Shown: piece after piece, positions 22,301-32,400 of the stretch | Numbering within the stretch: position 1 is the stretch's first letter | Layout: every line of letters starts with the position of its first letter | Assembly: GCA_009746045.1 (NCBI GenBank) | Contig: RPFO01002108.1 | Coordinates: 16,001-80,000 of the forward strand | DNA length: 64,000 nt | Direction of reading: 5' to 3' | Source of the DNA: Mesostigma viride | Taxonomy: Eukaryota > Streptophyta > Mesostigmatophyceae > Mesostigmatales > Mesostigmataceae | Made by a program: the position numbers and the translations under genes | Notes under the pieces: model-generated | What the model saw: only the letters and a program-made list of their open reading frames with translations | The model's database searches: none | What the model was told of the DNA's origin: nothing

Positions 22301-25300
22301 GGAATGGGGGTCCGGGGGTTGGGGGGAAAGGGGGGAAAGGCAGGAGGTATATGAATAGTGGTGGTGTAGGATGGTTTGATCGGGAGGCATTGTGGTCAAC
22401 GCAGTGCTGCATATAACGGGTTATATGTGGGCGGTGGCAGTGTTGCAAATGGGGGAGTGACAGGGGAGGAAATCCTTTCCCTTTGTTGAAGCCTACCCTC
22501 CATTCCCTTTCTCCACGTTCCCCTTCGCCTATCCCTTCCTCTACACTCCCCACCTCCTCTTCCCCTCTGTCCACGCACCCCTCCTCCGTCCCATCCGCCC
22601 CCGCCTCGCCTCCTACCTTTCCCTCTACGCTTCGCTCCTCATTCCCCTGTTCCCTCGCCTCACCTCCTTCTCGGCCTTGAGCGACTTGACCTCATCCTTT
22701 ATTCCCTTGATCTGCTCCTCGTACATCTGCCGCTGCTTCTTCAGGCTCGCCTTGGCCGCCTCGTGCTCGATCGACGCCGCCGCCTCCTTGGCCTCTTGGA
22801 TCTGGCACACAGCACACACACCACACATTACATTACGCCAGCACGCCACCACAGACACACCGGAAAAACATACATGACCAAACAAGCAAATGAGCAAAGG
22901 AATTGCATTTGTATTGCATGATTATTGTAATTGAATTCGCATTGCATGATTTGCACATTGCTATCGCAAGGGAATCACACACCGGGAGCTGCGACAAAGC
23001 AACAGGCTTACATGTGCTTGTCATGCTCCAGCAGCACGGTTAGTTGCTACATCGTTTATTTGCGGCAGCAGAGGCAGAGAGAGGGCAAGAATGCACACTA
23101 ACATGTCGAGCAAGGAAGCTGAACACTTCATGACGACGTATAGCTATATCAGTCCCGAAAAACAAGTATTCTATATCTTGTCTTCTCGCAAGCCAAGCAC
23201 TCAGGCCATAACTGATCTGGTCTGGTTCAGAACGATACCACATGGTCTTCCCTTGCCTCCGCCACCTATTCCACGGTGTCCCCAGAGCAACCCATAATGA
23301 GCAACCTCATATACAGCTATAACCGTTAACTTCGCATTATCTGGCGTTCATCTCGCATTCACCTGGCATTCATCTAGCATTCATCTAGTACTCATCTAGT
23401 ACTCATCTAGTACTCATCTAGTACTCATCTCGCATTCACCTAGCATTCACCTAGCATTCATCTAGTACTCATCTAGTACTCATCTAGTACTCATCTCGCA
23501 TTCACCTAGCATTCACCTAGCATTCACCTCGCATTCATCTAGTACTCATCTAGTACTCATCTCGCATTCACCTAGCATTCACCTAGCATTCTTCTAGCAT
23601 TCATCTAGTACTCATCTAGTACTCATCTCGCATTCACCTAGCATTCACCTAGCATTCACCTCGCATTCATCTAGTACTCATCTAGTACTCATCTCGCATT
23701 CACCTAGCATTCACCTAGCATTCTTCTAGCATTCATCTAGTACTCATCTAGTACTCATCTCGCATTCACCTAGCATTCTTCGAACGTTTTTCATCCATGT
23801 TCATCTCGCATTCACCCAGCACTCATCTGGGATAACCCTACCACTTCCCAGCACGAGAATGGCCCCCACCAATTCCCAACAAGCACGAAAACGGCCGGCG
23901 GCCTCACCTTGGCCGCCATACTCGACTCCAGCGCCGCTTTCGCCGCCTCCTGCTCTGCCAGCTGCGACGTGAGCATGGCCACGTCGCCCTCTAATGCCGC
24001 CACACGGCTCCGGAGCTCCAGCATCGTCATCGACCGCCCCCCTGCACCCGCCGGGGACGACGTCTTGGCCAAAGCCAGCGGTGGCCGACCCAGGTTTGAC
24101 TTGGACGCGGGCGATGCCTCCGGCTTGGCCTTGGCCTCACCACTCTTGGTGCGCTTTATGCCCGCGTCCGCCCCCTCGGCGGCCGCCGCGAGGGCTTCGT
24201 CAGAGGAGTTGGACGAAAGATCGATCTCTAGCTGCTCCTCGCCTTCCTCAATTGTGGCCTCGGCGCCGCCGCGCCCGGCACGCCCCCCACCATGGTGGTC
24301 CTCAAACCCTTCAAAGTCCTTTAAGTTGCCCGCGTCGGGCTCTTCCTCGATGCGGCCCGGTCGGCCGAACTTCCCGCCGCCACCGTCCTGGTCGCTGGAG
24401 CGGTTGCTAGCATACGATATCTCGGAGACCATCTCGGAGATGCCAGCATCCGACCCCGCATCCGACTTGCCGCCGTAGTTCTGGAGCCACTGCGCGCTGA
24501 TCGTCACCTGTGGACGCATGCGCGCGTGGGCCGGTCGAGCTTGATGATAATGTCATGAAGCTAATCATGCGGGTGTGTGCGCGTGGGATGATGCTGGGCC
24601 CCGATCATATCGCCCCGGGTGTGTGCGCAATGTGCACGGACAACTCACTATATGATAGGAATCCGACCAAAAAAGTGGTCGCCTGGCAGACTGCACTTAG
24701 TCGCAGAAATCTTAGGTTGTGCACTTAGTTGCAGAAATAATACGGATTTTGGCAGTGGCACTGGCGCCATGGATGACAGTTGCGATCTTGTGTCGTGCTT
24801 TTGGTCAGATACCATGCAGGGTGGGAAGGCAGCGCAAGGCAGGATGACCAGATGATCGGCGTGCGGGCAGGATGGGGACATAGCCACACAAAGGGACCGA
24901 GGAACTTTGCAACATGTAGATTCCATTTTACAATTCGGTTACTGTGTAAATAACAGAGGTGCATAGCCGAGGTACAATCAATCAGTGTGCTGAATGTACT
25001 CTAGAGTATTGGCAACCACGGCAATCTAATGTGGAGGAGAGTGTACAGAAAGGTCTACTTTAAAAGTCGATCAATATTTTAAAAAGTCCAGCATTTGGGG
25101 AACGCAAACCTTGCGGTCTGCATGATGGACACAGCATACACGCACACCTGGCACCATGAGACCAAGCAGAAAAGTCACAAAGACCGTGCCCATAATTGGC
25201 CACACATTTATATCAAGTCACACAAAGGCTGTAAATAAGTCATACAAAGGCTGCGTGTATCTCACACAAGGGCTGTAAATGCCATACATACAGAAAGACA

Positions 25301-28300
25301 GACAGGCAGACAACAGATCGCGGCTACCAACAAAAACCACACAAAGAAACATCGCCAGCCACGTACATGCAACGTCGAATTCAGATACTGCTTCCCCCGC
25401 TTGAGCATGAGCTTGAGGTCCTTCTTTTCCCCCAGCAGCGCGGCCACCTCCGCCAGGTCATACTGGACGTCGGCATAGCTGCGGTCGCCCTTGGTGCCCA
25501 CCACCTGGGTAAGGTTTGGGGTTTAGGTGTAACAGATGAGTGAACAAGGGGAATGAGGGCATCGAGCAGATGGTGACAGGAAGTTAGCACATGATGGTCT
25601 GAGTAAGAGAGGTTGCAAAAATATATCAACTACAGTCATTACCGCGTTAAGTTGCATTTCTAAAGGTTGCGTTACCGCGTTAAGTTGCGACGCCGAAGTT
25701 TGGGCAGCGACCGCAACTTAAGCATCGGTGCCATCGCAACTTAACGCGGTAATGACTCGATTTGTAGGTGTCAGGCCATTTTTGGCCGCGCAGGAGGCCA
25801 CTTTTTGCCGTCCGGACCCGCTATGTGGCTTTAAAAAATACGCAAGCTCCCCTGGCGGCTGGCGCACAGACGGACTTCCCCGCCTGAAAAGCGCGAATCT
25901 GCGCGAATGCAACCTTGCGATTCCAATTACTGATTTGCAGCCTGCGGACTGCGGTACATCAGTAGCATGCAGGGCGCCGCACATGACCGCACTTTTGTGG
26001 TATCAGTAATTCTGACAGGCCGGGTACTCACGCCGACTGTGTGGCGGCTTGCTGGCTGCACCTGGCGGGGCTCGGGCACCTGTCAGTGTATTGCGGCAGC
26101 CGGCCCGCCTTTCTCACAAAAATTGAAAAGATTCCTGGTATGGAAAAACAGGAAAATGGACCTTAGACTTTGGGTCGCTAATAGACTTTGGGTCGCTTTG
26201 ATCATGCTGCAGCTGGATCGGGCTTGACGAGAGCTGTAAAATGCCGTATAGAAGTCCGTGAGAGGAGGAGGGGGTGGGATGCTAGCCTAATTCTACCGTT
26301 AAGTTGCGTTACCGCGTTAAGTTGCGACGCCGAATTTCAGGCGTCGATCGCAACTTAACGCGGTAATGACTGTACACATATACTACTATGGGAATAAGGA
26401 CTGCATAAGACATTACTTTCGTTCGTATGCTACTTCAAAATTTAAAAATTGAGCCTTTCTTTGGATCTGATCCCACTCCACTCATCAATTCATGCCCACT
26501 CAATAGCCATCCATTCACGCCCACGCTAAGCCCATCCAGGTGTTCTTTCCTTCCAGTAGCGATGTGGTTGCCATAGTAAATTCGCTCACGAAGCCACCGA
26601 GAGAGTATCAAATCTTTAGTTGCCTTCCCAGGGTCCCCAGCAAAGTGATTTTTCTGGCAGTGCAACTGCTTATCCTCAAACGAAGGCAAGCGCCAAGCGG
26701 GCAGTAGTTATACTGTGACTAGCCACTACAACAACTTCTCAACATTATTACAACATAACCATTTTAAATTTGCTTTTCTACGTCCATTTTTACAAGGTTC
26801 ATTTTATCAATCGTGATGAGTCGACCGCTCACCTCGCGCACGGCGAACGTGCAGAGCTTCTCGTCAAATTTGTTGTTGCGTGTGTCCTTGTACAGCGTGC
26901 ACACGAGTGAGATGGTCTGCTCCCACACGGCCTCCCCCTCGACCACATTGGCCACCTTGGTGAGTGCCACGCGGGGGCCTCGCTTCCAGCTCACCAGCAG
27001 CGCGTTGGTCTTCGGCAGCACCGAGTAGATGCGGTGGACCGCCACGTCAAACTGGGGGAAGCGGGCCGGGAGGGAAAGGATAGAAGGGGAAGAAAAGGAG
27101 GCAAAGAAAGGATTTGGAACTCAAATAAGACATGTGCAATCATACAGGAAGGCAGGGAAGGGAAGGAATACTGCATTCGGCAGATATGCAGGGGAAGCTG
27201 GGTGATGGTCAGGAAAGAGGGGGGGGGGGGGGGGGATGCGGACAAGATCAACAGCGGGCAAAGTAAACATAGGCAGAAAAATAGACTCGGGGGGGGGGGG
27301 GGGGGAGGACTCATGACTGGAAAACAATTGAAGAAAAGGATGCTGCAGTGGCCAACATATAGGGCTACTAGCGAGAGACAGCCACAGTGTGGCGAAAATT
27401 GGCCAGGCATGCTGAGGACAGAGAGGAAGGGATAGAGAAAAGAAGTGCAACGACACAGGAAGAAGAACGTGAATAACTAGCAATCCCCATGGTGATACGT
27501 ATTGGGGCCAGAGGTTAGCCATCAAGACAGACCTTCACTTTACATGAGGTGGATTAATCCAACGTAGATGTCACCAATGGCAAACAGTGAATGTTAACAT
27601 CTTAATCATATTATTAGCAGTGAGTAACTAGGTAGTTTTTTATGTCCGGAGTACTTTACTTCTAGGGCACTGCAACTGCCGAGCTAAATGCTAATTGTGA
27701 CACCAGCAGCCCCTTACTTTCATGCGAAAGTCTGTCATTAAATAGCCCAGAATGATAGATAAATACCACAGAACATAACACCTGGAATGCTTGTCGGCAC
27801 TACGATGTGTGATCCAAACTGCCGAAGGACATCCATATCGCCAACGCTGATATGGAAAAGCCTGACATCCAGCTGGAATGTGCATATCATAGACTAGATC
27901 ATCTCACCGAGCTTGCACGAAACAACGGCTTCTCGTGTACTTGACGGTTACAGTTGAGAGTTTTCAAACGCTAAATCACAAGCTCTTTACAGGCATATCA
28001 ACAGAGTGGAGACTGAGAGGGTCCAGAACGCAGATGGAGGGGGTCTTAGAGGCGATGACGGGAAGACGACAGAATCGAGGAGATACGGAGGACTACATAT
28101 GAAAATAACAGTAGTGGGAAGGGGCTGTCCGAAAAGCAGGGATTGGCAGTGCGGTCTTCGGGAAAGGGCAAGAAAGGAAGCATCTTCATCTCACTTTCGC
28201 AACGGCTTGACGCTTGGGGGACTAGAAAACCGATGAGCAACAAATGCCAAGCACCTGGCGATCCATGGCGACATCAATCCCGCCAGGTCACAACGTACCT

Positions 28301-28352
28301 GAAATTTATAAGGCTTTCGCCCAGCGGCGACACGTTGCACTTTTTTGAGCAT
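14869..28352 (-). CDS. NT-C2 (EEIG1/EHBP1-type) domain coiled-coil protein, 14 exons
   Basis: Exons (5' to 3'): 28352-28299, 27051-26833, 25504-25367, 24507-23908, 22801-22664, 22254-21994, 21383-21273, 20697-20648, 19575-19469, 18848-18811, 17683-17574, 17011-16960, 15966-15853, 14904-14869. All introns are GT-AG and phases agree throughout, giving 675 aa. Residues about 10-145 form an NT-C2 domain: KPYKFQ, then FDVAVHRIYSVLP, WKRGPR, WEQTISLVCTLYKD, KLCTFAVRE, and closing LNSTLHVTISAQW. Residues 150-290 are an acidic Ser/Gly-rich linker. From about 295 to the end the protein is almost pure heptad-type coiled coil, finishing KLTTKKR. NT-C2 domains bind membranes or membrane-linked partners in other proteins (EEIG1, EHBP1, plant PMI1 relatives). 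A traffic or organelle-positioning role is inference. Extra phase-0 exons could be missed. Confidence 0.85.
15343..15510 (-). mobile_element. SINE-like element A, copy 2
   Basis: This lies in the last intron of the NT-C2 gene. On minus it shows the GGTGCACCTTGTGCACC head region, the CATATGCCCCTTCTCAGGG block and a degenerate hairpin at 15356-15375, with an AATTAATTA tail at 15338-15347. It is more diverged than the other two copies. Confidence 0.6.
16203..16343. repeat. AT-rich block with TTA microsatellite
   Basis: About 75 bp of A/T homopolymer mixture is followed by roughly 20 TTA units, inside the NT-C2 intron between exons 12 and 13. Confidence 0.9.
18231..18656. repeat. 71-bp minisatellite, six units
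   Basis: Units start at 18231, 18302, 18373, 18444, 18515 and 18586 and are nearly identical. They lie inside the NT-C2 intron between exons 10 and 11. Because 71 is not a multiple of three, open frames appear in all phases. These are artefacts. Confidence 0.9.
19152..19342 (-). repeat. Two decayed copies of the NT-C2 exon 9 donor edge
   Basis: The real exon 9 end and donor lie at 19465-19517. Related sequence recurs at 19292-19342 and 19152-19198, each with the CAGGTCGGXGC block matching CGAGGTCCGCA of the exon. The outer parts are diverged. They lie in the intron directly downstream. Confidence 0.6.
21114..21240 (-). repeat. Two decayed copies of the NT-C2 exon 7 donor edge
   Basis: The exon 7 end (encoding LLEAGMG, donor at 21272) recurs at about 21197-21240 and 21114-21150 with a period near 75 bp. 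Read in minus frames the copies give QLEVGTGGS and LELLEAGMGSS. They follow the real donor within the downstream intron. Confidence 0.7.
23340..23800. repeat. 11-bp minisatellite
   Basis: About forty units of two alternating types (ACTCATCTAGT and ATTCACCTAGC) are arranged in higher-order blocks. The array lies inside the NT-C2 intron between exons 4 and 5. Confidence 0.9.
25633..26372. mobile_element. Non-autonomous DNA transposon with TA target duplication
   Basis: Both ends carry the same 23-bp inverted repeat beginning CAGTCATTACCGCG, flanked on each side by TA. The total is 740 bp, in NT-C2 intron 2. Each end is itself a small fold-back: 25633-25755 has inverted copies at both sides, and the right end holds another at 26303-26368. 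The interior has no transposase-like ORF. TA duplication suggests a Tc1/mariner-type or similar enzyme acting in trans. Confidence 0.75.
27218..27305. repeat. Two poly-G tracts
   Basis: Runs of roughly 15-17 G at 27218-27234 and 27290-27305 lie in intron 1 of the NT-C2 gene, on the strand opposite to the transcript. Similar homopolymers lie at 20101-20118 and 38519-38536. Confidence 0.85.
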
Positions 28353-29428
28353 TTGCCAGCAGTTCCTTACACTCGATGTGACTCGGAAGCCTTGTCACCT
28401 CTTGCAGTTATTTGAATTGTGCCTCTGTAACTACACAAACACGCATATACGCAACTTCATTTGGAACGGATACAAATTTCCGTCCTTCGACACGCTGGCG
28501 GTCTTGGCATTACCATCCAGATGCCTATGCTGTACGAAGCTCGGAACGACTAGACGCTGACTCCAAAGCCTTGCGTGCCGAACCCAGGCTAAATGCGCCC
28601 CAACGGTTGGCCTGGTGAAGCAATGGCGGTCATGTCGCCCGGGGACAGGTGTATCTTGTCTGCACAATCGACAGCGCACAACCGCGTCTTTGTCGCGCCC
28701 CTGTGTACCTCGATCCGGACTCAGGTGTCAGCTCCTAACCGATTGAATAAGAGATTAGTTGGGGCGATTGGGTAATTAGATAGGGTGGACACTTTTCACT
28801 CGGTCACTCCTCACTCCTCAGGTGGCAGGTTCCTATCCGGCTGTGGCTTGGCGCTTCCCAGGCAGATCGCAGTTGTTGCCCGTACCTTTTGACCAGGTTG
28901 ATGGCCAACAGTCATAATTTGATCTGCAACGGCAACGGCCTGACTTGCATCGGAGCTGTACAGCAGTGTATTGTCTGTACTCGCCACGTGTGGCCTTGCG
29001 ATGCGCCGCAAAATTTAAAACGCGACGGCATGCCACGTTTCGAAACACCAAAGTTTTCTACTCGCCAAACCTGATTTGAAAAAACATGCTAGCAAGTAGA
29101 AAAGGTATCAAGTGGCGACAAGTGGCGAGTTTGTGCTTTGTTCCGGACATTGCTAGGCTGGCGCGTGCAGACCACGGCGGCGCGGCGCAAAAAAATATTA
29201 TTGATTATTGGCGGGCTGCCATAAGTGCCAGTTTTTTACTAAGATTGCAGTTGCGCATACGCCAGCACAACATGCCGACACGAGAACACGAGTGACGCCA
29301 GTCCCGCCCCGATGAACGTCGCCTCACGTGAGTTATAAAACGGACTTCCAACAGCGGGCCGGCATTGCCTCCCAACGTTGGGAGCGCACGGCTGCGTGAG
29401 CCAGCTCGTCCTTAACCAGGCCCCGACA
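28353..29428. promoter_or_regulatory. Shared divergent promoter region
   Basis: These 1076 bp separate the start codons of the minus-strand NT-C2 gene and the plus-strand PRPP synthetase gene, so both promoters and 5' UTRs must lie here unless there are untranslated upstream exons. Clear core motifs are visible only on the PRPP synthetase side. Confidence 0.6.
29325..29340 (+). promoter_or_regulatory. G-box and TATA box of PRPP synthetase
   Basis: CACGTG at 29325-29330 is followed directly by TTATAAAA at 29333-29340, about 90 nt before the ATG at 29429. Spacing and order suit a plant-type core promoter. Whether the CACGTG is used is inference. Confidence 0.5.
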
Positions 29429-32400
29429 ATGCAGCCAAGTCGCATGGCTGCGCTTGTCCGAATCGGGCGGCAGTTGGGTGGCCAAGCTGCTCGCCATCAC
29501 TCGGCCTTCGAGGTGAATGCCTTGAAAGCAGGCGGCTCACATGGAAAGGCGGCAGTGCGAAACGTAAACGTACATTCGAGCCACCATTCAGCTGAAAATG
29601 AATTGTACAAGGTCGGTGGAGTCCGACGACACTTTGCAGCGGCCACACAGCTTCACAAAGCGCAGACGGGGGATAATGCCGGTCAGGACGGCGAGCCGGG
29701 TTGGATGGTAGGTTGCCGTCAAACTGCGATGCCGTTCCGCACTCTTCCTGTTCCCAAGCGCTCAAAAATCGTATTGGGGTTCGGGGGTTCACTTTTTATA
29801 TCTTCTGCTTCAATTGATGTTCATAATCTCCACAGAGCAGGCCACGATTCGCTGTGCCGCTTCATCCTGCCTACGTGTCCTACCGCAGTTGTTAGAATTT
29901 TTACGCTGCACAAGGAAGGTCACGCTTGGCGCTGACGGATATGGATTCAACACATCAAACTGGCCTGCAGTTGTCCGTCCTTGTCCTCACAATTCTTGTT
30001 GATGTGGGAACGCAATTATGAACGCCATTGTCTGTACGCTTGGTGGTGCGTACTTCCTCGTGGTCCGTACTCCCCTGCGCAGCGCGGGCTGGGCCTAAAG
30101 ACGCTTGTTCTGGCATCCGCGGCCGCCATTGCCGGGATCGGCTCGTCCGTGGCCATGGCGGACGCCCACCCGAAGGATCAAGCGAAGGGGCCGAGCGTTG
30201 AGAAGGAGAAGCCAAAGGGGGGCACGCCTGAGGAGCCGGTTAAAGTGACCAGGTAACTAAGATGGCCAGGCCGGTTCAAATGACCAGGAGAGTGATATGG
30301 CCAGGCCCCCTAAAGTGACGAGGTAACTGGAATGGCCTGGCCAGTTAAAGTGACCAGGTAGGGGAAATGGCCAGGTGCGGCCCTCTCATGAGGGGTTGCC
30401 ACCTGGCACATCTTGGTCTCCTACAGGCTAGCAGATACTTCTGGGGATGGGCGGGCGATGCGCCCGTGCGGTGGGTGGTGAGGGGGGTGGGAGATGCCCC
30501 TGTGTGGTGGGTGGTGAGGGAGGTGGGAGATGGGTCATGATCACGTGTGTGTGGGGGGCCAATATCAACAGGAAGTTTGTCTTGTTGGGCAAGATACAGG
30601 GGGTCGCACTTATCACTGTTCTCTTTGCCCGTGCACCATCCGTGGCAGTGGTGTGGGGGGGCGGGGGTCGGGGGGCCAGGGGGGTGGGGGTGGGGGGGTG
30701 GGGGGTGGGGGTGGGGGTGGGGGGTGGGGGGTGGGGGGTGGGGGGTGGGGGGTGGGGGGGTGGGGGTGGGGGGTGGGGGTGGGGGGGTGGGGGGTGGGGG
30801 GGTGGGGGGTGGGGGGGTGGGGGGTGGGGGGGTGGGGGGTGGGGGGTGGGGGGTGGGGGGGTGGGGTGGGGGGGGGGGGGTGGGGTGGGTGGGGGGTGGG
30901 GTGGGTGGGGTGGGGGGTGGGGGGATGGGGGGTGCGGGGATGGGGGGTGGGGGGGTGGGGGTGGGGGGTGGGGGGGTGGGGGATGGGGGGTGGGGGGGGG
31001 GGTGGGGGGGTGGGGGGTGGGGGGGTGGGGGGTGGGGGGGGGGTGGGGGGGTGGGGGGTGGGGGGGTGGGGGGGTGGGGGGGTGGGGGGTGGGGGGTGGG
31101 GGGTGGGGGGTGGGGGGGTGGGGGGGTGGGGGGTGGGGGGTGGGGGGTGGGGGGTGGGGGTGGGGGGTGGGGTTGGGGGGTGGGGGAGTTGGGGGTTGGG
31201 GGTTGGGGGGTTGGGGGTTGGGGGGTGGGGGGGTGGGGGGTGGGGGGGGTGGGGGCGGGGGGTGGGGGTACAAAGCCCTTGACTGAATATCTATGCTTTG
31301 ACTGAGTATACGTTATGATGTCTGCATATTCGTGCAGATATCATTGCCAGGGTCATACCTGCAACGAATACCCCATCTTCCAACGAATAAGAGCAACAGG
31401 CCCACATCCTAAACGGCCTCGTCTACAATTTTATTCATGATGATCCTGGCGCCATATTTACCCCTGTTGTCTCACTGGCTCGTAGGTGCATCGTTGAGTC
31501 AAACTAACTGAACAAATTAGAACCATGTCTTTCAGATCATCGTAAAAAATGGTATCATGTCATCCACCCATTTGTGCTCTCCTTGAATATGAATTTATTT
31601 GCTTTTCACCGGCTCGCATGCTCTTGCCTTTGCCTTGATTTTGCCGTGCTTTCCCCTTCGCCTTGCCCTTGCCTTCCCCCTCGCCTTGCCCTTGCCTCCC
31701 CCCTTCCCTTGCTTGGCTCCATCCCTCGCAGGCTCATCCGTGAGTTATTCGAGGAGCCACTTCTGTTCCCTGGCACCGCCAACGTGCCTCTGGCCAAGGG
31801 CATCGCAGAAGCGCTCAACATGCACCTCAGCCGCATCAGCGTGCGTGCCTGCGGGGCGGCTTAAACTTTATTTCATTCATGCTGTGTGCAGTGTCGCTTA
31901 TTCCACCTCAGTCCGATCAGTGTGCATAACTTTGTGTCCTTAGTCTTTTCAGTGTCTTGTCCTTGTTTTTTCCCCCTGTCCTTGTGCGGGGCACCTGAGC
32001 CGGATGATTGTGTCTGCCTCGGGGGCAAGTCTATCGAGCGCTGCTCAAGTGCTTTTGAAGGTCCCACGGGGTACCTTTGAGCGTAGCCGGTTAATTGTGT
32101 GCTCCCATCTCGCACGTACCTAATAAATGACAAAGGGCAGCACTCAGTTTATTAATGACAGCATCAGCCTACATTATGTTCCCTAATAATACCAACAGAA
32201 GTCACCACCTGGGTCATGGTCATAATGCTCCTGCTGCGGTCCTCTCTTCCTATAAATTTCCCATCTCTTACTATGAATCCCCCCATGTCTCACTTCTAAT
32301 CCTCCCATCTCTCACTTCAAATCCTCCCATCTCTTACAAAAAATCCTCCTATCTCTTGTTATTATAAATCCTCCCATTCCTCACCATACCTCTTTCCGCT

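Noticed and set aside
30655-31265. Telomere-like repeat
   Set aside because: The unit is not TTTAGGG, TTTTAGGG or similar. The array lies inside a gene.
30428-31305. Gly/Trp- and Pro/His-rich ORFs of 250-280 aa
   Set aside because: They are translations of the G-tract minisatellite in an intron.
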